A DNA stretch of 64,000 nucleotides from Pseudomonadota bacterium (GTDB lineage: Bacteria > Pseudomonadota > Alphaproteobacteria > Rhizobiales > Rhizobiaceae). The stretch's first letter is position 1. Each line of letters begins with the position of its first letter. Position numbers and translations under genes: made by a program. The stretch covers positions 62,001-126,000 of the forward strand of contig JAEYDD010000026.1 in the NCBI GenBank assembly GCA_023404095.1, read 5' to 3'. The notes beneath the pieces are model-generated. The model was given only the letters and a program-made list of their open reading frames with translations, made no database searches and was not told where the DNA came from. This document shows, piece after piece, positions 24,592 to 32,934 of this stretch.

Positions 24592-25019
24592 AGAGACATG
24601 TCGCGCAAGTCGCCACAGCGCTAGTATCGGGCAGCCTTTTCGGCTTCGGCCTTTCACTGTCGGGGATGCTGAACCCGGCCCGCGTTCAGGGGTTCCTCGA
24701 TGTCTTCGGCAACTGGGATCCCAGCCTCGCCTTTGTGCTGGGTGGGGCGGTTGGCGTGGCCTTTGCCGCGGTCCGGCTCATGAAGCGCCTTGCACATCCC
24801 GCTTTCGATGCGTCGTTCCATCTGCCGCCAAAGGGCAGGATCGATACGCGGCTGATCATCGGTTCGGCGATCTTCGGTGCCGGGTGGGGGCTTGGCGGCT
24901 TCTGCCCCGGACCGGCGATCGCATCCCTGTCGCTTGGCAGGCTCGAGCCGGTGCTGTTTGTGCTGGCGATGCTTGCGGGCATGGCGGCACACGACAGGTT
25001 CGTTCGCGGGCGCCAATGA
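24588..25019 (+). CDS. YeeE/YedE (DUF395) membrane protein, second-half type
   Basis: This 143-residue membrane protein starts ALVSGSLFGFGLSLSGMLNP and ends with FGAGWGLGGFCPGPAIASLS, the second conserved Cys-containing motif of the family. It is the partner of the 24181-24591 protein. The split into two ~140-residue halves is typical of bigR operons in Rhizobiales. It is the last gene of the operon; 177 bp follow without a recognisable signal before the next gene. Confidence 0.88.
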   Translation: MKRHVAQVATALVSGSLFGFGLSLSGMLNPARVQGFLDVFGNWDPSLAFVLGGAVGVAFAAVRLMKRLAHPAFDASFHLPPKGRIDTRLIIGSAIFGAGWGLGGFCPGPAIASLSLGRLEPVLFVLAMLAGMAAHDRFVRGRQ

Positions 25020-25195
25020 GCCGCCCGGATCGCCAGCCGCGATCCAGCGTGTCGTGCGAAGGATGACGGATGGCTGCGGCAAATTCGCTGGCGATCATAA
25101 GATTAACGAAGTTCTAAGCAATCGGTCTGAACCTCGTGGTGGTATTGCGCCGATTCTCGCAAACGACACAGCAGGAATTGCACCGACTGATCCGC

Positions 25196-26248
25196 ATGAT
25201 GATCGATTTTCTTTTTCGCCGCCTTCGCGGCACGACTCTATCGCCGCTCGCTTTAACGTCTCGCCTGGCGGCCGTGGCGCTTGCCGGGGCGCTGTTGTCC
25301 GGCTGTCTTGCGATGGACTACGATTCCCTTTCGAAGGTCGAGCCGAAGCTTTCCTCGAAGGTCGCCGCCGAATTGTCGCGCAAGGGGATGAAGCCGGAGA
25401 GCCCCGTTCTGATCCGCATCTTCAAGCAGGAGAGCGAGCTTGAGGTATGGAAGGTCGACAAGAGCGGCAAGTATGCCCTGTTCAAGACCTATCCGATGTG
25501 CCGCTGGTCCGGAAAACTCGGCCCGAAGACCAAGAGCGGCGACCGGCAGGCGCCGGAGGGCTTCTACCACGTCTCGGCCGGCATGCTGAACCCCAACTCC
25601 CAGTATTACGTGTCGTTCAATCTCGGCTATCCCAATCGGCTGGAATCGGCGCTTGGGTATACGGGAGAGGCGCTGATGGTGCACGGCGCCTGTTCCTCCG
25701 CAGGATGCTACGCCATGACCGACCAGGGCGTCGGCGAGATCTACGCCATCGTCAAGGCGGCGCTGAAGGGCGGCCAGGAGCGGTTCCAGGTTCAGGCCTA
25801 TCCGTTCCGCATGTCGGCGCAGAACATGGCGTTGCACCGCGACGATCGGAACATGCCGTTCTGGAGGACGCTCAAGGAAGGTTACGACACATTTGCCTTC
25901 ACGAAGAAGCAGCCGAAGGTATCGGTGTGCGGCGGGCGATACGTCTTCAACACCGAATTCGAGGGTGATGAGCCAACAGACCCGCTCGCCCAATGCCCGC
26001 CCGTGGCCGCCCAGCCGGCGGCGGAGCTGGCGGCGCGGATGCAGACGGAGCGGCTTAAGATCGATGCGGCTATTGCCGACGCCACTTCCTCGCCTATTTC
26101 TGCCTATGTGGACGGTGGCATGCATCCGAGCTTCCGTGCGCTGCTCAAGCAGCAGGGCCCGAAGAAGATGGCGGCCAAGGTCTCGGGCACCAAATATCCG
26201 GTCAGCCGTCCAGAGGCGGCGTTGGCCGATCCATACGCAAGCAGGTAG
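25196..26248 (+). CDS. YafK-like L,D-transpeptidase-family lipoprotein
   Basis: This 350-residue protein carries a lipobox, ALLSGC, after a hydrophobic stretch, so it is likely anchored to a membrane facing the periplasm. The YkuD/YafK-type catalytic site is MVHGACSSAGCYAMTD, with His and the nucleophile Cys. Family members form or remove L,D cross-links or lipoprotein links in peptidoglycan. The C-terminal 100 residues after the catalytic domain have no recognised motif. It lies 3 bp upstream of a second L,D-transpeptidase of the canonical type. The ATG is taken at 25196; another ATG follows directly. Confidence 0.85.
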   Translation: MMIDFLFRRLRGTTLSPLALTSRLAAVALAGALLSGCLAMDYDSLSKVEPKLSSKVAAELSRKGMKPESPVLIRIFKQESELEVWKVDKSGKYALFKTYPMCRWSGKLGPKTKSGDRQAPEGFYHVSAGMLNPNSQYYVSFNLGYPNRLESALGYTGEALMVHGACSSAGCYAMTDQGVGEIYAIVKAALKGGQERFQVQAYPFRMSAQNMALHRDDRNMPFWRTLKEGYDTFAFTKKQPKVSVCGGRYVFNTEFEGDEPTDPLAQCPPVAAQPAAELAARMQTERLKIDAAIADATSSPISAYVDGGMHPSFRALLKQQGPKKMAAKVSGTKYPVSRPEAALADPYASR

Positions 26249-26251
26249 AGG

Positions 26252-26971
26252 ATGATGAGCATGACCCTTGTGCACGCGAGAGTGACCCGGCGGTCCTTTC
26301 TTCTCGGTGGCGCAGGGATCGCGAGCGGGGTGCTCGCCGGCTGCTCGACGGCGCCGCGCCCCACGCTTGCAGTCGCCCCGCAACCGGTGGAAACTTCGAT
26401 CTTCGCCAGCATGTACGGAGAAAAGCCGGATGAACTCTTTCCGCTGCCAGCCATTCCCTATGAGAAGATCGAACCGCGGTTTCGCCGGCAGATGGTACCC
26501 GATCCGACCGGCGAGCGGCCCGGGATTCTGGTGGTCGATACCGCCAACCACTTTCTCTACCTTACCTATGACGGCGGCCAGGCGATGCGATATGGCGTCG
26601 GCCTCGGCCGCGCCGGCTTCGAATGGGAGGGCCGGGGCCAGATCCAGTACAAGCGGCAATGGCCGCGCTGGACGCCGCCGGATGAGATGGTCGCTCGCCA
26701 GCCGGAGCTCGATCCCTACAGCATCGCCAACGGCGGCATGGAGCCGGGGCTGAACAATCCGCTGGGCGCCCGGGCTCTCTACATCTTCCAGAACGGCGAG
26801 GACACGCTCTATCGCATCCACGGCTCGCCGGAATGGTGGACCATCGGAAAGTCGGTGTCATCGGGCTGCGTGCGGATGATCAACCAGGATGTGGTGGACC
26901 TCTACGACCGCGTCCCGAACGGGACGCCGATCGTGGTCACCGGCTCGCTCGGTCCGAGACCCGTCGTCTGA
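26252..26971 (+). CDS. YkuD-type L,D-transpeptidase (ErfK/YbiS family)
   Basis: This 239-residue protein has a twin-arginine-like signal (TRRSFLLGGAGI) ending in a lipobox, VLAGC. The YkuD domain shows the substrate strand GILVVDTANHFLYL and the catalytic motif YRIHGSPEWW followed by SSGCVRMINQDVVDLY, with His, Cys and Arg in place. It would make 3-3 cross-links or attach outer-membrane proteins to peptidoglycan, which is common in Rhizobiales. It is co-transcribed with the preceding YafK-like protein, and a small hairpin follows it. Confidence 0.92.
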   Translation: MMSMTLVHARVTRRSFLLGGAGIASGVLAGCSTAPRPTLAVAPQPVETSIFASMYGEKPDELFPLPAIPYEKIEPRFRRQMVPDPTGERPGILVVDTANHFLYLTYDGGQAMRYGVGLGRAGFEWEGRGQIQYKRQWPRWTPPDEMVARQPELDPYSIANGGMEPGLNNPLGARALYIFQNGEDTLYRIHGSPEWWTIGKSVSSGCVRMINQDVVDLYDRVPNGTPIVVTGSLGPRPVV

Positions 26972-26979
26972 TTCCAGGT

Positions 26980-26994
26980 CGCGGCAAAACCGCG
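26980..26994. terminator. Hairpin between convergent genes
   Basis: CGCGG (26980-26984), loop CAAAA, CCGCG (26990-26994) lies in the 38-bp gap between the L,D-transpeptidase stop and the LacI-type gene stop. No T-run follows, so this is only a likely bidirectional stop. Confidence 0.4.
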
Positions 26995-27009
26995 CCTTCG
27001 GGAACAAGC

Positions 27010-28026
27010 TCAGGTCTCGGGAATATTCTCGCGGAAGATGACCTGCAGGCGCGGAGGATGATAGTCGATCGGGCGTCCTTTGGCCGTCAGGCCCAGCATC
27101 GACAACGCCTCGCGCGCCTCCACCCGCGGGTTCTGGTCGATCACCGCATCCATCACCCCGCTCAGTAGCAGTGTCTTGGTATGCTCGGTCAGTTCGTGGC
27201 CGACGAAAATCAGGTCTCTGGCAAGGCCGGATTCGACCAGGGCCCGGCCGATGCCGGAATTGCCGGCGCCGATATTGTAGATGCCGGCGAGGTCGGGATG
27301 GCGGCGGAAGAGGGCGGTCGCCTCTTCGAAGGCGCGATCGCGATCGTCGCGAATCTCGCGCAGTTCCACCACCTCGAGGTCGGGAAATTCATCGGCGATG
27401 ATGTGGCGAAAGCCCATTTCGCGCTCCTCGTGTCCCCGATAGGAGAGCGAACCGGCAAACAGCGCGACCTTGCGCTTGACGCCATGCCCGAGGAAACGCC
27501 CCAGCAGATAGCCGCCGAGCCGCCCTGCCGCCCGGTTGTCGATGCCGATGTAGCCGATGCGCGGCACGTGCAGAATGTCGGAGACGAGGGTGACGATCGG
27601 AACGCCGGCGGCGGAAAGCGAGCGCATCGCCTCGCGCACGGTCGGATGGTCGAGCGCGATGACTCCCACCCCCATCGTCTGCCCGTGCAGGTCGCGCAGG
27701 GTGCGCGCCAGCGTGTCCGGATTGAAGCCCTCGATGGAATGGATGCGCACATCAAGGTCTGGCCGCGCGGCCGCTTGGCTTTCCAGTTGCCGCAACAGGT
27801 TGGCAATGAAAGTGTTTGTCCCGGCGGGCAGGACGAAATCGAGCCGGACGCGGCTGTCGACGAAACCGACCGGGGAACCGGTGTTCACGTAGCCAAGACG
27901 GCGCGCCGCTTCCATCACCACTTCTCGCGTGCGTTCCTTCACGCCGGTGCGGTTGTTGAGGACGCGATCGACCGTCGCGCTGGAAACGCCAGCCTCCCGG
28001 GCGATGTCAATCAGAGTCGATCGCAC
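27010..28026 (-). CDS. LacI-family transcriptional regulator
   Basis: This 338-residue regulator has an N-terminal LacI helix-turn-helix (STLIDIAREAGVSSATVDRV followed by LNNRTGVKERTREVV) and a periplasmic-binding-protein-like effector domain with sugar-type features. The GTG at 28026 is chosen because the HTH starts right there after GGGATT; an ATG 46 codons upstream would add a Lys/Arg-rich tail not seen in the family. It is divergent from a 16-gene sugar-type operon and should sense its substrate or an intermediate. Repeated TGATGT boxes fill the shared control region. Confidence 0.9.
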   Translation of the reverse strand: MRSTLIDIAREAGVSSATVDRVLNNRTGVKERTREVVMEAARRLGYVNTGSPVGFVDSRVRLDFVLPAGTNTFIANLLRQLESQAAARPDLDVRIHSIEGFNPDTLARTLRDLHGQTMGVGVIALDHPTVREAMRSLSAAGVPIVTLVSDILHVPRIGYIGIDNRAAGRLGGYLLGRFLGHGVKRKVALFAGSLSYRGHEEREMGFRHIIADEFPDLEVVELREIRDDRDRAFEEATALFRRHPDLAGIYNIGAGNSGIGRALVESGLARDLIFVGHELTEHTKTLLLSGVMDAVIDQNPRVEAREALSMLGLTAKGRPIDYHPPRLQVIFRENIPET

Positions 28027-28046
28027 TGCGAATCCCTTTTGTTGAA

Positions 28047-28250
28047 TGATGTGATTTGATGTAAATCGCTGCGACAAAGATGCAAGCCCTCCGCCGCGTT
28101 TTCCTGCTGAATCCGCTGCTTTGCGCGCTACTTTCTTCATCGAAGCGCGAAAATTGCAAATCAAATCAGAAAAATGATGTCATAGATGGGATTTGCAGCA
28201 TCGAGTGCGCGTCAGTAAATGATGTAAAATGATTATTTATGATGTTGACA
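28047..28250. promoter_or_regulatory. Divergent control region with five TGATGT repeats
   Basis: TGATGT occurs at 28047, 28057, 28175, 28220 and 28240, with spacings of 10 and 20 bp in the two outer pairs, that is, on one helix face. TGCAAATC (28155-28162) and GATTTGCA (28190-28197) form a long-spaced 8-bp inverted repeat, and TTGACA at 28245-28250 is a likely -35 box for the plus-strand operon. The 297-bp region is AT-rich compared with its surroundings. LacI binding is the likely role, possibly with looping. Confidence 0.55.
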
Positions 28251-28323
28251 ATGATGATGCTCAAGGCCAGTATCGCCACAATTCGGCAGCAGAGGAGTCA
28301 GTCTGCCGAAGGGGAGGAACGTC

Positions 28324-29940
28324 ATGTCAGATATTTTCCGCATGTCGCGGCGCCGGCTTCTTGCTGGCGGCGGGAAGGTGGTCGCGCTGACCGCTGCGGC
28401 CGGCATCGCGCCGCAGTTCATTCGTCCGGGCCGTGCTTTCGCAGCCGACGCGCTTGCGCCGGGCATGGTCGGAGGGCCGACCGGCTTCGATGGCGCCGAG
28501 CGCTACCAGTACGGTCCGGATACGCCTGAGGGGCGCGCCATCGAGGCAGTCAAGTCGCTGAAGGGCGCCGGCAAGGCGCCGGATCGCATCGTGCTCGGCC
28601 TGTCCGACGGATCGATCGGCCAGCTCACGCAGCCGTTCCCGGCTGGCGCCCCATCCATCAAGGAGCTCTGGGAGAGGGAGACGGGCATCACGCTCGATAT
28701 CGTCGGCGTGCCGAACGGCCAGGAATTCACGAAGACGATGCAGGACATTTCCACCAAGGGTGGAGCGTTCGATATCTATGCCGTAGAGTGGAACCGTCTG
28801 GGCGATCTCGCTGAAACCGGCGGCATCGTTGCGCTCGACGACTATGTCGCCCAGCACAAGCCGGAATGGGACGATCCCGAGCGGGGCTATGTGAATGGCC
28901 AGAAGGGCGTTTCGCTGCTCAACCAGTATCGCGGCTCGACCTACGGCGTCTCGCTCGACGGCGACTTCCAGACATGGAATTTCCGCACCGACCTCTTCAA
29001 CGACGAGGCGGAAAAGAAGGCCTTCGCGGACAGGCACGGCTATGCGCTGGCTCCGCCGACGACTTGGAAGCAGCTCGACGAGGTCGCCGCCTTTTTCCAT
29101 CGTCCGGACAAGGGACTGTTCGGCTGCACCGACCTGCGCAACCAGGGCTGGGGCTATACCAACTGGTACCAGCGGTTCGTCTCGATGGCCTCGCCCAACC
29201 AGTTCCTGTTCGACGACGACGGCAAGCCGCTGATTAACGCGGAGGCCGGATTCCAGGCTACCCGTGAATATGTCGACTCGCTCTCCTACCATTCGCCGGA
29301 CGCGATTTCCTGGGGATGGCCCGAACAATACGGCAACTTCGCCAGCGGCGGGGCGGCGATGACCTGCGCCTTCTCGAACCTGCCGAAGTTCCTGGACAAT
29401 CCCGGCAACCAGGGCTCCAAGATCACCGGCAAGGTGGGTTCCATGCTGCCTCCCGGCTGCGAGATCGACGGTCAGCTCGTTCGGCGCTCGGTCCTGTGGC
29501 TGAACCTGTCGGCCTCGGTGTCCTCGCAGAGCAAGCACCCGGAGGCCTGCTACCTGCTTTTGCAATGGCTCGGTTCCAGCCGCATCTACTCCTGGATGAC
29601 GGCCAATCCCGGTGGCTACTTCGATCCCTTCCAGCTGTCGAACTTCGCCGATCCGCTGGTGCGTCAGACCTATCACGACTACCACATGGATGTCGTCCGC
29701 GAGACAGTGGCACGCACCGTACCGACCATCAACTATCCCGGCGCCACGGCCTTCCACAACGCGCTCGACGAAAACCTCGTCGCTGCGCTGACGAAGACCA
29801 AGACTCCGGAAGACGCGATGGCCGATACCGAGCGCCAGTGGAACCGCATTGCCCGCCGCATCGGCGAGGACAAACTGGTCGCCGCCATCAAATCCAACAA
29901 GGAGGCGTGGCCGACAGTGCTCGATCCGGTGACCGGCTGA
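28324..29940 (+). CDS. Sugar ABC transporter solute-binding protein, Tat-exported
   Basis: This 538-residue family-1 solute-binding protein is longer than usual (about 400-450). The signal has RRRLLAGGGKVVALTAAAG, a twin-arginine form, and cleavage is likely after RAFAA. The mature part includes ELWERETGITLDIVGVPNG and SLDGDFQTWNFRTDLF. GGAGGAA precedes the ATG. It is the first gene of the LacI-facing operon and feeds the MalFG-type permeases downstream. The substrate is not evident; large binding proteins of this type often take oligosaccharides or polyols. Confidence 0.9.
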   Translation: MSDIFRMSRRRLLAGGGKVVALTAAAGIAPQFIRPGRAFAADALAPGMVGGPTGFDGAERYQYGPDTPEGRAIEAVKSLKGAGKAPDRIVLGLSDGSIGQLTQPFPAGAPSIKELWERETGITLDIVGVPNGQEFTKTMQDISTKGGAFDIYAVEWNRLGDLAETGGIVALDDYVAQHKPEWDDPERGYVNGQKGVSLLNQYRGSTYGVSLDGDFQTWNFRTDLFNDEAEKKAFADRHGYALAPPTTWKQLDEVAAFFHRPDKGLFGCTDLRNQGWGYTNWYQRFVSMASPNQFLFDDDGKPLINAEAGFQATREYVDSLSYHSPDAISWGWPEQYGNFASGGAAMTCAFSNLPKFLDNPGNQGSKITGKVGSMLPPGCEIDGQLVRRSVLWLNLSASVSSQSKHPEACYLLLQWLGSSRIYSWMTANPGGYFDPFQLSNFADPLVRQTYHDYHMDVVRETVARTVPTINYPGATAFHNALDENLVAALTKTKTPEDAMADTERQWNRIARRIGEDKLVAAIKSNKEAWPTVLDPVTG

Positions 29941-30019
29941 TTGGCCGGTCCGCTCGACGGAACTGGAGCGGGAGCGATCCCGGCTCCGTTCCGCAGGCGC
30001 GCACAGATGCTGCAGTGAT

Positions 30020-30883
30020 ATGATGAACCGCTCCGTCCCCTTTGAAATCTTCCGCTATGCGGCGATCTTGCTGGCGCTGGCGATCACGTTGGTGCCGACG
30101 CTCTGGATGGCCTCGATGGCCTTCAAGCCGATCGCCGAATGGTCCGCCGCGGGTGCCGACCTGACGTGGTGGCCGACGAACCCGACGCTCGACAATTTCC
30201 GCTTCATCTTCGGCACCTCGACGAGCGACCTGATCGTGGCGCTCGACCGCACCGCGGGCAAGCCGATCCTGTCGTCGCTGCTCTCGGCCGTCTTCGGCAC
30301 GGTGATCGCGATGAGCTGCGGTACGGCGGCGGCCTACGGCCTGTCGCGCTTCGGCTCGGGCCAGAACCTGCCGCTGGCGCTGATCCAGCTCAGGCTTTTC
30401 CCGCCGATGGCCGTCATGATCCCTGTCATGATCATGTGGGCCTTTCTCGGCCTGGTCGACAGTTGGTGGGGGCTGGCGCTGATCTATGGCATCGTCACGC
30501 TGCCTTTCGCCTTCTGGCTGATGAAGACCTTCTTCGACGACATGCCACGCGAGATCGAGGACGCGGCACTCGTCGAAGGCTGCTCGCGCATCCGCGTCTT
30601 CATGAAGATCACGCTGCCGATGATGCGGCCAGCACTCGCAAGCTCTGCCCTTTTCGTCTTCATTCTCAACTGGTCCGATTATCTGATCGCACTGCTTTTG
30701 ACGACGCGTGAATGGGTGACGATCCCGGTCTACATGGCTTCGCTTTCGTCCTCGATGACCGGCCAGCTCTACGGCGCGAAAGCAGCGCTCGGGCTGATCG
30801 CCGCCGTTCCTCCCGTCGTCATGGGAATCGCCATCCAGCGCCATCTCGTACGCGGCCTGACCTTCGGGGCGTTGAAACAATGA
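30020..30883 (+). CDS. Carbohydrate ABC permease, MalG-type
   Basis: This 287-residue permease has an N-terminal membrane segment (YAAILLALAITLVPTLWMAS) and the EAA loop reading EIEDAALVEGCSRIRVFMKI followed by TLPMMRPAL. The order here is MalG-type before MalF-type. Its stop overlaps the start of the MalF-type gene (ATGA). Confidence 0.9.
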   Translation: MMNRSVPFEIFRYAAILLALAITLVPTLWMASMAFKPIAEWSAAGADLTWWPTNPTLDNFRFIFGTSTSDLIVALDRTAGKPILSSLLSAVFGTVIAMSCGTAAAYGLSRFGSGQNLPLALIQLRLFPPMAVMIPVMIMWAFLGLVDSWWGLALIYGIVTLPFAFWLMKTFFDDMPREIEDAALVEGCSRIRVFMKITLPMMRPALASSALFVFILNWSDYLIALLLTTREWVTIPVYMASLSSSMTGQLYGAKAALGLIAAVPPVVMGIAIQRHLVRGLTFGALKQ

Positions 30884-31836
30884 CCAGCCTCGCAACACGG
30901 GAGAAAATACCCATGGCGGATGCGGGTCTGAAAGACGGCGCCGCGGCTGCGGACGACGGTCGCCGCCTCGGCTTCGCACTGACACTGCCGGCACAGGTGC
31001 TGGTGCTGTTCATCGCCGTCTTCCCGCTGCTCATGCAGCTCTACATCAGCCTGACGGACTGGTCGCCGCTGGACGGCATCGGCTGGTGGCAGGCCTATGA
31101 GCTCTGGAACGGCTTTGCCAACTACACCGACCTGATGGCGGATACGCGTTTCTGGAGCGCCCTCGGACGGACTGCGCTCGTCATGCTGATCTGCGTGCCG
31201 GCCGAATTCCTGCTCGGCCTTGGCCTGGCAATCCTGTTCATGGACGACTTCGTCGGCAAGCGCGTGTTCTACTCGATCATGCTGATCCCGATGATGGTGG
31301 TGCCTGCCGTGGCCGGCTACATGTTTTTCATGCTGTTCCAGTCCGGCGGTCCCGTGAACGACATTCTGTCCGGCCTAACGGGGATGAACGTCTCCATCGC
31401 ATGGCTCTCGGATCCGACGACCGCGCTGATTGCGGTGATGATCGCCGACATCTGGCAGTGGACCCCGCTGATGTTTCTGATCCTGGTTGCCGGCCTCGTC
31501 GGCGTGCCGGAAGATCAGGTCCGCGCGGCGACCCTGCTTGGGGCCTCCTGGTGGCAGCGCTTCCGCACGATCGTGCTGCCGAAGATGAAGACCATCGTCA
31601 TCATCGCGTTCGCCATCCGCGTCATCGAGAATTTCAAGATCTTCGACACGCTCTATATCATGACCGGCGGCGGGCCGGGCGTGGCGACCGAGACGATCTC
31701 CGTCTACATCTACAAGGTAACGCAACAGGACCTTATCTGGGGCTATGTGGCGGCGATCGCGCTCGTCATCCTCATCTCCCTCTCCATCCTCGTGTCGCTG
31801 GCCATCAGCCGCATGAACAAGAAGAAGGAAGCCTGA
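30880..31836 (+). CDS. Carbohydrate ABC permease, MalF-type
   Basis: This 318-residue permease starts with a polar N-terminal segment of about 30 residues and then LTLPAQVLVLFIAVFPLLMQ as first membrane helix. The EAA loop is DQVRAATLLGASWWQRFRTI followed by VLPKMKTIV. The ATG overlaps the previous stop; an internal ATG at 30913 is less favoured because of this coupling. It pairs with the MalG-type subunit. Confidence 0.9.
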   Translation: MTSLATREKIPMADAGLKDGAAAADDGRRLGFALTLPAQVLVLFIAVFPLLMQLYISLTDWSPLDGIGWWQAYELWNGFANYTDLMADTRFWSALGRTALVMLICVPAEFLLGLGLAILFMDDFVGKRVFYSIMLIPMMVVPAVAGYMFFMLFQSGGPVNDILSGLTGMNVSIAWLSDPTTALIAVMIADIWQWTPLMFLILVAGLVGVPEDQVRAATLLGASWWQRFRTIVLPKMKTIVIIAFAIRVIENFKIFDTLYIMTGGGPGVATETISVYIYKVTQQDLIWGYVAAIALVILISLSILVSLAISRMNKKKEA

Positions 31837-31838
31837 GC

Positions 31839-32933
31839 GTGACCGCCATTCACCTTGAAAACCTGGTCAAGCGGTTCGGAGCCTTCACGGCGCTGAAGAC
31901 GATGGACCTGGAGATCCGCGACGGCGAGTTCATGGCGCTGCTCGGCCCCTCCGGCTGCGGCAAGTCGACGACGATGAACATGATCGCCGGCATGGAGAGC
32001 CCGTCGGAAGGCCGCATCCTGTTCGATGGACGGGACATGAACGGCGTGGCGATGGGGCGTCGCGGCGTCGGCTTCGTGTTCCAGAACTATGCGATCTTCA
32101 CCCACATGAACGTCTACGACAACCTCGCATACGGCCTCAGGGTTCGTGGGCTCTCGGACGGCGACATCGATAGCCGGGTAAGGAAGATTGCCGATTTTCT
32201 GCAGCTGACACCGCTGCTCAAGCAGCCGTCCGCCAAGCTGTCGGTGAACATCCTGCAGCGCCTGGCGATCGGCCGGTCGGCGATCGTGGAGCCGGCGATC
32301 TTCCTGCTCGACGAACCGCTGTCAAACGTCGATGCCGCCTTCCGTGCGGTCATGCGCACCGAACTCAAGCACCTGCAACGCCAGTTCCGCCAGACCATGG
32401 TCTATGTGACCCATGATCAGCTGGAGGCCATGACGATGGCCGACAGGATCGCGGTGATGGATCATGGCCTGCTGCAGCAGGTGGGGACGCCGCTGGAGGT
32501 CTACAACGATCCCGCCAATCTGTTCGTCGCCGGCTTCATCGGTTCGCCCGGGATGAATCTCCTGAAGGGAAGCCTTGCAGACAGTGATCGCGGCCTCGTC
32601 GTCGATCTCGGCGATCTGGGTCGGACCGCGCCGCTCTCCCCGGAAGTGGCAGCCGCGGCGCGCGCCCATTCCGGTCGCGACGTCGTCTACGGCTTTCGGC
32701 CCGAGCGCGTCTCGCTTTCGGAGACGGGCGGGGGGATGCCGATGCCGGTGACATTCATCGAGCGCATCGGCGCGCGCACCATCGCCCATCTCGGCACTGG
32801 TGCCCAGCGGGTCAAGGCGGTCTTCGACAACGATGTCACAGCCGAAAGCGGCACAACCGTCTCCGTCGCAATCGAACCTGCGTCCGTCCGGCTCTTTGAT
32901 GCCGCAACGGGCGTTGCGATCAGGGAGGCGTGA
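31839..32933 (+). CDS. MalK-type ABC ATPase with degenerate signature motif
   Basis: This 364-residue ATPase has Walker A LLGPSGCGKSTT, Q-loop FVFQNYAIFTHM, Walker B IFLLDEPLSNVDA with catalytic Glu, switch His in VTHDQLEAM, and a TOBE-type C-terminus. The signature, normally LSGGQxQR, is LSVNILQR (residues 134-141), losing both glycines that contact ATP in the partner's site. The neighbouring ATPase has an intact signature but lacks the Walker B Glu, so the two defects fall on the same composite site of a heterodimer. The GTG start at 31839 follows the permease stop by 2 bp. Confidence 0.88.
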   Translation: MTAIHLENLVKRFGAFTALKTMDLEIRDGEFMALLGPSGCGKSTTMNMIAGMESPSEGRILFDGRDMNGVAMGRRGVGFVFQNYAIFTHMNVYDNLAYGLRVRGLSDGDIDSRVRKIADFLQLTPLLKQPSAKLSVNILQRLAIGRSAIVEPAIFLLDEPLSNVDAAFRAVMRTELKHLQRQFRQTMVYVTHDQLEAMTMADRIAVMDHGLLQQVGTPLEVYNDPANLFVAGFIGSPGMNLLKGSLADSDRGLVVDLGDLGRTAPLSPEVAAAARAHSGRDVVYGFRPERVSLSETGGGMPMPVTFIERIGARTIAHLGTGAQRVKAVFDNDVTAESGTTVSVAIEPASVRLFDAATGVAIREA

Positions 32934-32934
32934 G

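Noticed and set aside
28327..29757. Minus-strand frame of 476 codons opposite the sugar-binding protein
   Set aside because: Same pattern of a GC-driven shadow frame; the plus frame carries a signal peptide and family motifs.
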